From Welwitschia mirabilis (taxonomy: Eukaryota; Gnetophyta; Gnetopsida; Welwitschiales): 64,000 nucleotides of DNA. The stretch's first letter is position 1. Each line of letters opens with the position of its first letter. The stretch spans positions 260,241,484 to 260,305,483 of the forward strand of contig JBOZIK010000001.1 of NCBI GenBank assembly GCA_051453625.1, read 5' to 3'. Position numbers and translations under genes: made by a program. Positions 1 to 11,845 of this stretch are shown here, one piece after another. Below the pieces are notes generated by a model, which had not been told where the DNA came from, made no database searches, and saw only the letters and a list, made by a program, of their open reading frames with translations.

Positions 1-1968
1 AAGAAAAAATTTTAAAGCTCTTCATTAGCAAATTTTTTTATGATCATTTCTATTGGATTTACTTAATATCATTAGAGCTATAAACACTTACTAGTAATGT
101 AGGTCTAATGATTCATTTGTAGTAAATGCAACCACATCAAAACTATAGATGCTTGCTAGTAATTAATCACTAAATCCTTTTAGTGTAATATGTTAAATAT
201 ATTAGAAGGAATCACCATAACGTGAAATGCTCAATATGATCAAATACTTAAAGGATGTTTAACCATGTGAAAAGAAGGAAATAGAATGAAATTAATATGG
301 GATTAAATATTTCTAATAGTGTGCTTTCTTTAACTAATCATAACTTAAGGCTTCTTCATTACTCTTGTCTTGTAAAAGATTTTACCTTCTCTTTGTTATA
401 TGTTTTCTTAAATAAATATTCACCTCCAAAAAATTAAAAAAAATACCTAAATACATTTTCTTCACTTAAATAGACCATTTTCCTTAAGTCTTGTTGTCTT
501 ATTTATTCATTAGTTGCATGATAACATTATTACTTCCATCATTTCATCCATTTACCACATTCATTTACTTCATTTTTATTGCTTTTATATGTCATTTCTA
601 GTTAAAAACTATAAAAGTGATACACTTTATTTTTTCTATGGTGTGATCTTACAATCTGAAACTTGATTCCTAATAAATGTGATATAAACCATTGTTGATA
701 ATCAAAGATGCCATAACCCACACTTTATCTTGTTCTCATAATCACATAATATTTTAAGCTCGACTACACTATTAACATGAGTTTTTTGTGGCCTCTAAAT
801 TTTTACGAACTACCTCATCCATGATCAATCTATATTTCAAAACCTTTCTAGTGTCATTGTCTATACTAATTAGCACTATAGTCTATTTATTTCTTGATAT
901 GTTTGAATCTTATTTACAACATTTTCATAGGACTTTTTAGACTTTTAGTCTGTTGATAATATTCAATTCAATTCTAACATCTTTATATTCTATTAATGCA
1001 TATCCATTCTAAATCCATTTTTCATTTTCTCTCTCTTTTCTTTACCTTTTTTACTTGCATCTCTTTTTTAGTTTTTAAAACTGCATTGTAATTTTTATTT
1101 CATAGAGTTTTGTCTTTTTGTAATGACTTTTTTTAGGTAATGTAAAATCAATTTCAAATCTCTATTTCTCTTAATCTAAGTTTTATTTTGAGTGGCACAT
1201 AATTTCCTACATTTTAACTCAATTTTTATCCTCTGTAAGTAGATACTTGCAAAATAATTCTTAATAGAGTTATTATTGTTGTCTTTTCTACTTAGTGCTA
1301 CTACCATAATCTACAAAAACAAATCTTGACTTGGCTAAGATAATCTATATTTCATTTTCATTTTTTTAAAGAAATTAGTACTTCATTAAAATTTCATAGA
1401 ACTTAACTAATACAAATGCATCATCCATTTCTCCATTCCTAGCTTATTAAATTTCATCTTTTATCCCTCTTTTTTTTTACTTATTTTCTAACCTTTTAAA
1501 TAGTATATTTTTCAAATTTAAAGATTTAAGGAATTTCAATTATGAGTCATTTTGATTAGAAGACTTTCTTTTACATTTATTTGCATTTTCTATTTGCTAG
1601 ATTCATCATGCACTACATACTTTATTTTTAGTAATTTTCCTTCTTATCTAATTTTAAACTACATTAGAATATGCATCACTCACTTCTAATTATTTTTATA
1701 TTCAATTATTCATATCTTTTGAACTTTAAGAATAAAGTTTAGATTTGGTTAGGTGAAGTATCATTTACACTCAAGTATCTATCTTTCATGCTCTATTATT
1801 TGCTTAAATATAATTATAGATTAAATTAGATAATTTTTTAAAGTTATTTCATCATTCCTTGTTAATACTTGATTCATTTGCTTTCCAACTTTTGCTATTT
1901 TAATTAACATTTAACACATCCTTTTTACTAAGGAAGTAGTGAAAGGTTGATGGAGGGGTACGATAACA
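1..1968 (+). mobile_element. 3' internal region of an upstream Athila-like copy (partial)
   Basis: This non-coding AT-rich stretch is repeated colinearly at about 7908-9831, where it lies between the end of pol and the 3' LTR of the next copy. Shared landmarks include the segment near 205-240 (matched near 8115-8160), the stretch near 530-560 (matched near 8455-8485) and the purine run just before the LTR. It is therefore the post-pol 3' region of an element whose coding part lies left of the window. Its final bases, with a GGAGGGG purine run at 1952-1958, are the polypurine tract position for second-strand priming. No open frame in it resembles a known protein. The repeat relationship is read directly from the sequence; the role follows from its position. 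Confidence 0.7.
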
Positions 1969-3155
1969 TGTAAAAATTAACATTTATATTATGAAATCTA
2001 GTTGATGTTAGCATGCTTAATTAATTATTATGATATTTTAATACATTTATTATTTTTAATGCTATGGAAATTTAGTTTTACTAATAATTTACCTTAGCAC
2101 TATTATTTTGCAAAATAGTAGCATCATTTAGAGCACTATGATAAATGTAGAGGTGTGATAAGCATCTTTCATGATGGAACTAGTTTTAGGAGTGCCATCA
2201 TTGGTTACTATTTTTAAAATGAGTTCATGGTTATGTCCCTTAGCATTTAGGTTATAAGTAATCCATATCAAGTATTTCCAAAGTCACTTGGTAAACAAAG
2301 TATAGTTTCTAAAGGAAACCCCTTAATTTTTGACTCCATGACTAAATAATGATCCCATATACTTTGAACACTTTAAAGAGTGATTTCATTAGTCCTTAGA
2401 AAACCTAATTTATAAGCCTAATATGTTCTATAAATATCCTACTTTACTTTATTTTAAAGATTATTTATTATCATTATTACAAGAAGATTATTAGAGCTTT
2501 AGTCATATGTTTTTTCTAATCCTTTCATTAGGATGAGATAGCTTTTAAGTTAGCATTATTTTCTTAGATTAGCATCAGTAATTTTCATATAATATAGTCT
2601 TTTAATTATCTAATAATAAACTATAACATGTTCCTTTTTAAGTTCATTTTTTTAGCATTAATTATTGATTGCTTTTTAGTTGTTATTCTTAAAATTGATT
2701 AAGGAATGTTACTAGTTTGAGATTGTATGTATGATTCTTCTTGTACTTTAGTTTTGTAACTTGAATCTTTATTTGATAGATCTTATGAGAGCTCTATTTT
2801 TTATGATTATAATATTCTTGAGCTAAGCTACTAAAGTAAAGCTACATGCATTTAATTAAAGACTCTTACTATCTTTTGAATTCATTTTGCTAATCTTGAA
2901 GCTATGTCCCATTCCTAGCTATTTTATACATTTCTAATCACTTATACTCATTTTTATTACACTTTACTTATTAATAGTTTACCAAACCTATTCCTATGAA
3001 AGAATGATACTAGGACTATAGTACAAAGAGAAGACCTAGTTTTATCAATAAAATTTGTATTTTGTCATGCAAGACTTGTATTCCTAGGACAAGCTTGCCT
3101 ATTACTATACATTGCCAAAAGATACAAGCATAGATACATTTCATCACAAATAGCT
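1969..3155 (+). repeat. LTR shared by two tandem Athila-like copies
   Basis: Begins with TGTAAAAATTAACATTTATA right after a purine run and ends just before a primer-site relic at 3159. It is repeated at 9832-11085, and its first 20 or so bases also match the LTR start at 57402. It is preceded by a 3' internal region (1-1968) and followed by a 5' leader, so it serves as the 3' LTR of one copy and the 5' LTR of the next. The exact 3' end is uncertain by about 10 bases because the terminal CA is eroded. Confidence 0.7.
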
Positions 3156-3158
3156 TTT

Positions 3159-3176
3159 TAGCATATTATTGAGTAT
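3159..3176 (+). other. Primer-binding site relic (tRNA-Asp type), left Athila copy
   Basis: TAGCATATTATTGAGTAT lines up with TGGCGCCGTTGCCGGGGA, the complement of the 3' end of plant tRNA-Asp used by Athila-type elements. One base is lost and nearly all other differences are G-to-A or C-to-T. The bases that follow (GTAGCATG) match those after the clearer primer site at 58499, which fixes the alignment. Confidence 0.6.
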
Positions 3177-4689
3177 AGTAGCATGCTAACTAAAATGGGA
3201 TACATAGAAAATTTACATTCCTATACCCTTTTTACTTGTTTTACTTTGTTTTATTTTTCTTTTTTTTTAAATAGTGATTCCTTTCTAGTGTCTTTTATTT
3301 TCCTTTTCTTTTATTTTCCTTTCTTCTCACTAGTGAACTAGTGTTGATCATGTCTAGCAATTGATCAATAGAACCTAATCTAGTAACTTCTTATTCTTTT
3401 ATTTTTATCTTCTTTTTTCTTTATGTTTTTGTTTTTATTTCCTATTTTTTTGGTTATCTTTCTTTTCTTGTGAGTAATATTTTACAAGTTTAAAGAAAAT
3501 ATTGTTAAAAAAAATTTTATTTCTTCTCTTCATCTCCCTCTCTCTGCCATATTTCTATCTTCTCTTTCCTTCTCTGACTCAGGTGACTTCCTTGGCAAAT
3601 GCTTGAATATATATTTTTAAAAAATCATTATCCATAAAATCTCAAAGAAGTACTTTAATATGTTCATTTTTCATTCCTAAATTGTTAATTCTTACATTAA
3701 ATTTGCATAATAGGTTTTTCCTTCTTGAATTAGTACTTCCTAAGATTAATGAATAATTTGAATTTATCAGTTAGTTGTAATGATTTACTTTCCTAGATTG
3801 ATAGCCATTCTAGAACTTTCATAAAAATATTGTATTAAACCTATTTTAAATTAAACAACTAATGCTATTATCCTATGTTACTAATGCTACTAGCCTTATG
3901 AATTTAAACTTTTTCATCTTTTGTGATAACAACTTTTATGACCTTCTGATATCTTTCACCAATAGTGTGTATCAAAATCGAAAATCCTAATGTTTTCTAA
4001 CTGTTGTTTCCTTGTGTTACATGAACTAGCAATGAAGAACTTGATGATAGACTTCACTGAATCTCTCAACATGAATCATAATCCTTACTCTTTTACCCCA
4101 AATCATAAAACACATCTTTCATTTAATCCTTAACCTAAGCAATCTCTAAGGTACTATGTTCAATTTTAATTCTTAAATTCCTCTTTAGGTATTAGTCAAT
4201 GTTCTTATACATCTACATGAAACTTTAATACCTCTTCACATGATGATCTACCTTTTTTTCTCCTCCATACATTTTAGCCTAAAAATCCTTCCTTCTATTA
4301 AGAGAATTTTTAGTCTTTGTCTTATACCATCTCTCATAATCAATATCCTTTATTTTTTCATAAGCATCCATTATTTTATTCTTCATTTTTTGATCAATAT
4401 TCTTCATCTCCCAAAACATAACAATTCTCTTCTAATTCCTTAGAAAACACACTTCATAAGTTCATGGAAGTACAACATCTTAGCAACACTATACAACAAC
4501 ATTTTAACTAATATGCCTCTTGCACCTTGTAAATACTTGAGTAAAATATCTAACAATTAAATCAAACCACTACTAAAATAATTAAAAAAATTAATTAACA
4601 AGACTAATAGAAGCTTTATATATTCCTAGAATCTAATCCTAGGAATTTTAAATGAAATGATAACCACATTAATGAAACACAAACCACTT
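3177..4689 (+). other. Leader and eroded gag interval of the left Athila copy
   Basis: In the related element at 57402 the distance from primer site to the end of protease is over 3 kb and includes a clear gag. Here only 1.5 kb separates the primer site from the protease-RT linker, and I find no gag motif, zinc knuckle or protease active site. The interval is pyrimidine-rich with CTAGTG-type words near 3280-3350 that resemble the leader of the right element near 58600. Most of gag and protease is probably deleted. A 67-codon open frame at 4240-4443 shows no family resemblance and is not called. Confidence 0.45.
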
Positions 4690-5700
4690 CTTCTTCTCAT
4701 GATAACTTTGAGCACTCCTGTTCATCTGAACTGGAGTTAATCATAATATATGAGGATAATACTATTGTTAAGTTAAAACCATTATCCAATGACCTTAAGC
4801 GTTCCTTACTTAAAGAAAATTTGAATTATCTTGTAGTGATTAGGTTAATCTTATCTGCTTCCCAAATGGACACCTTACATAACCTTCTAAAGAAGCATAA
4901 GTAACCTATAGATTAGATCTTATTAACCATTAGGGTATTGATGCTAGTATTTGCATGCATCACGTATACCTTGAGGATAATGTAAAAACAAGCATTAAAC
5001 CTTAATGAAAACTTAATCCAACATCGAAGAAAGGTATAAAAATGAAATGATTAAACTCTTAGATAATGGCATTACCTATCTTATCTCTAATAGTAAGTTA
5101 ATAAGTCTAACTCAAATAGTAGATAAGATGATGGGAGTTACATGCGTACATAATGAGGATAATGAAGTTATCCCTGTTAGGCTTGCTATGAAGTGAAGAA
5201 TGTGCATAAATTATAGAAAACTTAATATTAAAACGAAAAAGACCATTTTCCTTTACTATTTTTTGATCGAGTACTTGAGAAATTAGCTAGTCATCCCTTT
5301 TACTACTTCTTGGATGGATAATTAGGTCATACTTAAATTGAGATTACCCCTAAATATTAAAAGAAAAATACTTTTAATTATCCCTATAAAATGTTTATGT
5401 ATAAATGAATGCCTTTTGTCCTTTGTCATGCACTAGTCATCTTTTAATGTTGTATGCTTGGCATTTTCTTTCTAACCTATTAGAAACTTGTGTTGAAATC
5501 TGTATGGATGATTTTTTAGAATATGAATCTTGAGCTTGTTTTTATTAGATTCACTAAGAAACATTTACTCTTAAATTGGAAAAAGTGCCATTTCATGGTG
5601 AAAAGAAGTATTATATTAGGCCACACCATTTTTAAAATGGGATTCAAGTAGACAATATAAAAATTTTCTTGATTACTCATTTGCCTATTCCATTGCAAAT
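4690..5700 (+). pseudogene. pol: Athila-type reverse transcriptase relic (left copy)
   Basis: RNA-directed DNA polymerase part of a Ty3/gypsy polyprotein, which would copy the element's RNA into DNA in cytoplasmic particles. The linker before RT reads LKPLSNDLKRSLL, matching LKPLSDDFKYALL in the right element. RT starts near 5040 with EMIKLLDNGITYLISNSK, carries the extra HNEDNEVIP insert that is characteristic of Athila RTs, then RMCINYRKLN, FYYFLDG and finally CMDDFLEY at 5501-5524. The catalytic Asp pair (5507-5512) is intact. Several frameshifts and in-frame stops break the frame, so no functional protein is possible. The family call rests on the ordered motifs and on the Athila-specific insert. 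Confidence 0.85.
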
Positions 5701-6330
5701 TAAAGATATTAGATATTTTTTGAATATGTTAAATATTATAAAAGATTCATCAAGGACTTTAGTAAAATTATCAAATCTTTATGTGATTTTATAGGTAAAG
5801 GTATTTTTTTAAATGGATCCATAAATGTTAACAATATTTTGATTAACTTAAAAAGTAGACTTACTTTAGCACCTATCATCTAACCACCCAACTAGTTATT
5901 ATCCTTTAATATTATGTACAATTTAAGTCACTACACAGTCGATGTTTTGTTAGGCCAAAGAATTGAGAAAAAATTAATAATTATTTACAATGCAAGAAAA
6001 TCCTAAATGATAACCAATGTAATTATATTTTTATTCATAAGGATCTTATAAAAATAGATTTTACTTTAGAGAAGTTTAGGTAATACCTTTTAGGATATAA
6101 TATTATCATCTACATTGACCACTCAACCCTTACATATCTTTTTTCCAAGAAAAATGCCAAGCCTAGATTTATAAGATGGGTACCCCTACTACAAGATTTT
6201 GGTCTATAAATCAAGAACAATAAGGATTTTGATGATGTTATATTGATCACTTATCTTATACCTCTCATAATGACTTGTAAAATGCTACTCCTATTAATGA
6301 TCCATTTCTTAATGATTATTGTTTTTCCAT
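5701..6330 (+). pseudogene. pol: RNase H domain relic (left Athila copy)
   Basis: Continues the pol relic. Recognisable pieces in order are VLLGQRIEKKLIIIYNARKS near 5945-6005 (the segment after the first RNase H acidic residue, normally preceded by MCDAS), a degraded tether equivalent near 6115-6230 and DHLSYLSH-like residues near 6250-6270 that normally end the domain. RNase H removes the RNA template during reverse transcription. Frameshifts and stops interrupt it about every 20-40 codons. Similarity to the RNase H at 38515 and 62745 in the same window supports the call. Confidence 0.7.
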
Positions 6331-6469
6331 TTCTAAAATGCCTTCATATGCTAATATCCTTAACTATTTTATTTTAAGAACCATATGCAATAATTAGATT
6401 ATTAATGATAAAATTAAATTCTTGATTCATGTGAAATATTTCTTTTGGAATTATCCATATATTTTTACA

Positions 6470-7560
6470 TATTATTCTAACCAAATCATTCAAAGATGCA
6501 TTCCTCAAAATGAGATCTAAAATGTTCTCAATTCATATATTTAAAATCACATGGTGATTAATTATCTTATAATAAAATGACTATTTGTATCTTGGAATCT
6601 GGACTTTATTAGTCTACAATATTTAATACTCTTATCTTTTTCATAAATCATGTAAAATCTATCAAAAACTAGGGAGTCTTATCAAGAAGGGAATGATGTT
6701 GTTGGATCCTATTTCAATTTTAAAAAATTTTGATATATAGATAATTAAATTCTAAGAACCTTACCTCCCTTTTAGTGGGCATTAGTACATCTCAGTATGC
6801 ATTGATTATGTCACCAAATTGGTAGAAACATATGCTTGTAAGCACAATAATGCTAAACCTATAATAGACATTTTCAAGACCAACATTTTGACTAGATTTG
6901 GCTATTTTAAGTTATTCATTAGTTATGGTGATATCCATTTTTATAACAAAATCTTTAATATTCTCTTAAACAAGTGTGTGATTACTCATAGGATTACAAC
7001 ATCATATCATCATTAGATTCATAGAAAAGTTGAAGTTACCAATAGAGAAGTCAAGAATATTATAGAAGGTGATGAGTTCCACTAGAAAGAATTAATCCTA
7101 CAAACTAAATAATTTCTTATGGTCTTATAAAACATCCTATAAGACTCCTCTAGTAATGTTACTATAGATTAGTTTATGAAAAATTATTCCATTTTCTTGT
7201 AGATCTTGAGCACAAAGCATATTAGGTCATGAAAGACATGAACCTAAACATTGATATGGTAATTAAAAATATAATTATTTAACTAAATGAATTAGAATAT
7301 ATTAGGAAACATGCTTATGAAAAAATTAACTAAGAAAAAATGCAAAAGCTTCATGATCAGTACATCCAATGAAAGATATTTTAAGAAGGGGACTTCTTCT
7401 TGTTATATAACTCTCAGTTACACTTATTTCCAAGAAAGTTAGTTTCTTAGTGGTTAGATTCTTATATAATCAATGAAATCATTTGTCATGTTTATTTTCT
7501 CATAGAAAACCTAAAATCCATGATCAAATAAAAGTAAATGAACATCACCTTAAAACTTAC
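6470..7560 (+). pseudogene. pol: Integrase relic (left Athila copy)
   Basis: DDE-type integrase, which inserts the cDNA into the genome. The core begins with CIDYVTKL, whose Asp codon at 6804-6806 is kept. The open stretch 6819-7016 holds the middle of the core. The second catalytic Asp is lost: the usual ISDGGTHF reads ISYGDIHF, with Tyr at 6924-6926. The third residue is kept in KVEVTNRE (Glu at 7032-7034). Near 7405-7450 the C-terminal piece LLYNSQLHLFPRKL matches the conserved tail of Athila integrases. No chromodomain is seen. Stops and frameshifts make it a pseudogene even apart from the lost Asp. Confidence 0.85.
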
Positions 7561-9831
7561 CATTCACCCATCCCATCTACTTATGAATTCATAAGACTCA
7601 CAGATCCTAGTTACTGGATTTTTATATGATTCATTAATAAAGTAATCTTTTATTATTTTAATGTCTTAGTAGAGGTTAGGTAAGTTTTTCCCCTTTAAAA
7701 AATAAGTCATCCCTATTTGGAATTATTTATTAAAGTTTTTGTCTACTTAAGTCTCCAATCTGAAATTAAAGAAAAAGTGGTTTTTATTCTTTCATGGTAT
7801 TTTTTTGTTTTAAAATATTTATGGAAATGAGATTATTTCTCTAGTAGGAAAATGAGGTAATAATCCCTTTTCCTGTTCTATTAATTTTTAAAATAAAGGG
7901 AGAAAAAAAGAGGTAAACAAATCAATAAAACATCTTGATGCTTCTCATTAGTACATCTTTTCATGATCATTTCTATTAAGTTTAGTTAATAGCATTAAGT
8001 ATGTGAATAACTACTATCAATGCATCTATAATGATTCATTTATAGTACATTTAATTCCATTAGGACTCTAGATACTTGTTGGCAATGTAACATTAAATCC
8101 TTATAGTACAAGATGTTAAATCTATTGGAAGGAATTACACAACACTCAATGCTCAATATGATAAAATTCTTGAAGCATGATTACCCATGGAAGAAGAAGA
8201 CAAAATAAATGAAATTAAGGTGGTATTTAAGATTTCTAGTAATGTACTTCTTTTAACCAATCATGACCTAAGGTTTCTTGACTATGCTTATCTTGCAAAA
8301 CCTTTTATCTTCTGTTGCTTTACATTGTCTCAGTAAAAGATCCACTAAAACAAATTAAAAAGATACCTATAAATATTTTATTTACTTAAATATGCCATTT
8401 TATTTGAGTTTGTTTATGTTATTTGTTCTTTAATTACATGGAAACATCATGATTCCATTATTTCATCCATTTACCATATTCATTCACTTCATTTGCATCC
8501 ATTTCATATCCATTTTAAGTTAAAAGGTACAAAAGAGGCATACTTTTCTTTTTTTTGATGTGATCTTATCATCTAAAACTTGATTCATATAAAATTTAAT
8601 CTAAATCATTTTTAAAACCATATATCTTAAGGATCATACTTTTTCTCATTTCCATAATCATATGATATTTTGACCCAACCACACCATCCACACAAGTTTT
8701 TTGTGACCTCTACATTTCTGCTAACTACCTCACTCATGACTAATATATATGTTAAAACCTTTTTGATGTTATCATCTTACTAGTGCTACTATTTGTTTGT
8801 TATCATGTATGTCTTAATCTCATCTATGACATCTTCATAAGATATTTTAGACTTTGAATCTACTAATGAGCTTTAATTTTATTATGAAATCTTATATTCT
8901 CTTAATGCATCTCTATTCCAAATCCATTTTTCACTTCCTATCTCTTTTTACCTTTTTAATCTACATCCCTTTTTTAGTTTTTCATAGCTACATTGTAATT
9001 TTAATTTCATAGCATTTTCTTTTCTTGTAATGCCTTTTATTTCATATTTTCAAATAAATTTTAAATATTTATGTTTATTAATCTAAGTTTTATTCTATCT
9101 AGTACATAATTTTATATGTTTTAACTTGGTTTTAAGTCTTTGTAAGTAAGTACTATAAAATAATTATTAACAAAGCTAGCACCACCATCTTCCCTTACTA
9201 GTGTCATCATCATAATCTATAAAAACAAACCCTAGTTTGGCTAAAATAATCCCCATTTCAGTTTTGATTTTTTTTAGCAATTTTATCTTTATTAAAATTT
9301 CACTGAAATCAATTGATTTAAAATCATCACCTATTATTTCATTCTTAAACTATCACATTTCATCTTTCTTTCCCCATCTTTTTAAATCATTTTCTAATTT
9401 TTGAGTACTACATATTTTAATTAAGAGTCTTTCTCTTAATTAGTTTGCATTTACTATTTCCTAAATTCATCATGCATTACATTATTTAATTTTAGTAATT
9501 TTCTTTTTTACTTATTCTAAACTATATTATAACATGCATTATCACTTCTCATTGATTTTTATATTTAATTTTCCATGTTTCTAAAACATTAATAATAAAG
9601 TTTATCTTTGGTTAGGGGGAGTGGTTTTTACAGTTAATTACCTATTTTCAATTCTCTTTTCTTTTGCTTAGGTGTAATTTCAAATTAAATTAAATAAATT
9701 CTTTAAAATTCCTTCATAATTTTTTGTTAATACTTGATTATTTAATTTGTAATTTTTGCTATGTTCTAATGTTTAACACACCTTTTTTTACTAAGGAACT
9801 AGTAGAAGATTGGTTAGGGGATATGATAAGA
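7561..9831 (+). mobile_element. Post-pol 3' region of the left Athila copy
   Basis: Non-coding AT-rich sequence between the end of integrase and the downstream LTR. From about 7908 it is colinear with 1-1968. A purine-rich stretch near 7891-7918 and a second one (TGGTTAGGGG) just before the LTR at 9832 could both prime plus-strand synthesis; the second has the right position for the main polypurine tract. I see no env-like frame. Confidence 0.65.
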
Positions 9832-11085
9832 TACAAAAGTTGACATTTATATCAAGAAATATAGGCCATATTAGCATGCATAATTATTCATTATAGTACA
9901 TTTATACATTTATTATTCTTAAAGCTATGTAAATCTAGGTTTACTAATACTTTATGCTAACACTATTATTTTGTAGAATATTAGCATCATCTGACATATT
10001 TTGGTAGAAAATGGAGGTTTCCTAAGAATTTTTTATAGCAAAAGTAGTTTTAGAAGTGGTAATGTTAGTTATCATGTGTAGAATGAATTCATACTTACAT
10101 TCTTGAGTCTTTTAGTTGCAAGTAATTCATCTAGAGCATTTTTAAATTCACTTGATAAACAAAGAATATTTTCAAAGGGAAATCACCTAATTTAGCCCTT
10201 TAACTAAATAAAGATCCCATTATACTTTAGACACTCCAAAGGGTAATCCCATTAGGCCTTGGTAAAGCTAATTTATAATCCTCTTTTGGCTTATATATAG
10301 CTTGATTTACTTCATTTTTAAGGTTGTTAATTATCATTATTACAAGGAGATTATTGGGGCTTTAGTTATGACTTGTTTAAATATCCTTTTATTAGGGATG
10401 GACTAGATTTTAAGGTAGGATGATCTTTCTTTGATTAAGGTGAGTAATTTTCATGGATTATATACTTTTACTTCTATAATAATAAAGAATTACATGTTCA
10501 TTTTTTATTTCATTATCAAATGATAATTAATTCATACTTGTTGTGCTTAGGATTAACTAAGGCATGTTATTACTTTAAGATTTTATGTAAAATTCTTATT
10601 TCACTTTAGTTTCATAATATGAATATTTATTTAATGGATCTTGTGAGATGCCTATTTTTAGTGCTTATAATATTCTTATTATAAATGCTAAAGGGGCTTT
10701 AAGACATCATCCTCATGTCTATGATGGATGACATTATGCCACCATGCTTGACTTAAGTTACTAGAGTAAAGATGCATGCATTTAATTAAAGACTCAATCT
10801 ATCTTTGAAGCCATTAGCTCATGCGAAAGCTATGCCTCATTCCTAGCTCTTTTGTACATTTCTAATCACTAATAATCATTTTCATTATGCTTGCTTTATT
10901 AATAGTTCATCACATTTATTCTTGTGAAAGAATGACACTAAGACTATAATATAGATAAAAATCCTAGTTTCATTAGTAAAATTTGGATTTAGCCATATAA
11001 AATTTATATTCCTATGGTTGTCTTGCATATTACTATACATTTATAATAAATATAAGTGTACCTAAATTTCATCATGAGAAGTGAA
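9832..11085 (+). repeat. 3' LTR of the left Athila copy
   Basis: Colinear with 1969-3155 across its length, for example around 9960-10010 against 2100-2150 and 10325-10360 against 2457-2495. The terminal TG has become TA, again a G-to-A change. The match fades near 11075-11085. I could not recover a target-site duplication, because the left partner of this tandem is outside the window. Confidence 0.7.
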
Positions 11086-11530
11086 AACACTATAAGAGAT
11101 TATAAATACCTTATAGGAGAAATAAAGAAAAACCTATTTAAAGGGAAGAACAAAGGGCCAAAACTACTAGGGTCCCATCAAGTAAGTAATATAGTAGCAA
11201 GAGAGATAATGTAAGAAAAGAAAATAATACTAGTGCTAGTGTGTAAAAGTTAGCATTACATTTTATTCAAGATACAACTATGAAGAGTCTATTTATAATA
11301 CTTTGTACCATTTCTCATTAGCAAGTAGATAAATCCTTTTATCTTAGTATTTTATTATGACTATGTTTTGTTATTATCTTTGATTTTAAGTAACCTTTTT
11401 ATTAATTATCTTTGTAGATCTACACTTTATACAAGTTGTCTACCTTTTTTGGGTACTCAAGAGTATGTTGTTTTAATAAATATAACTATTATCATTTTTG
11501 AAGTAAAAAGAATAATCTATTTCTAGATTA
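11086..11530. other. Unassigned AT-rich spacer
   Basis: Sequence between the LTR and the minisatellite. It includes a purine-rich stretch at about 11100-11240. I see no coding sequence, RNA gene or repeat partner in it. Confidence 0.5.
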
Positions 11531-11845
11531 TTTTATTTATTACTACTAGTGATTTTCTAAGATTTATTTCATTTATCATAGTTAATAGACACGTCCTTTT
11601 TAAACTCTATTTTATTTATCACTATTATGAGAATGGCTCTATTTCATATTCTATTGTACTTATCATAGTTATAAGACTAGCTTTTTTCCACACCCGATTT
11701 TATTTATCATAGTATAAAATTGGTAATTTTATAGAGTATGTTTTATTTATCATAGTTATAAGATAAGTTGTTTTCTAGATTCTATTATATTTATGATAGT
11801 TATGATACTAGTATTTCTTTAGACTTTGTTTTATTTATTGTAAGT
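11531..11845. repeat. 43-44 bp minisatellite
   Basis: The word TTTTATTTAT followed by CATAGTTATAAGA-like sequence recurs at 11531, 11567, 11610, 11654, 11698, 11741, 11785 and 11829. The spacings are 36, 43, 44, 44, 43, 44 and 44 bases, giving about seven to eight diverged units. The array ends directly against the first base pairs that match plastid 23S rRNA. Units differ from one another at many positions, so it is an old array. Confidence 0.8.

Noticed and set aside
11531-11845. CRISPR-like array
   Set aside because: Units are contiguous and diverged with no unique spacers, and the context is a plant nuclear genome. It is a minisatellite.
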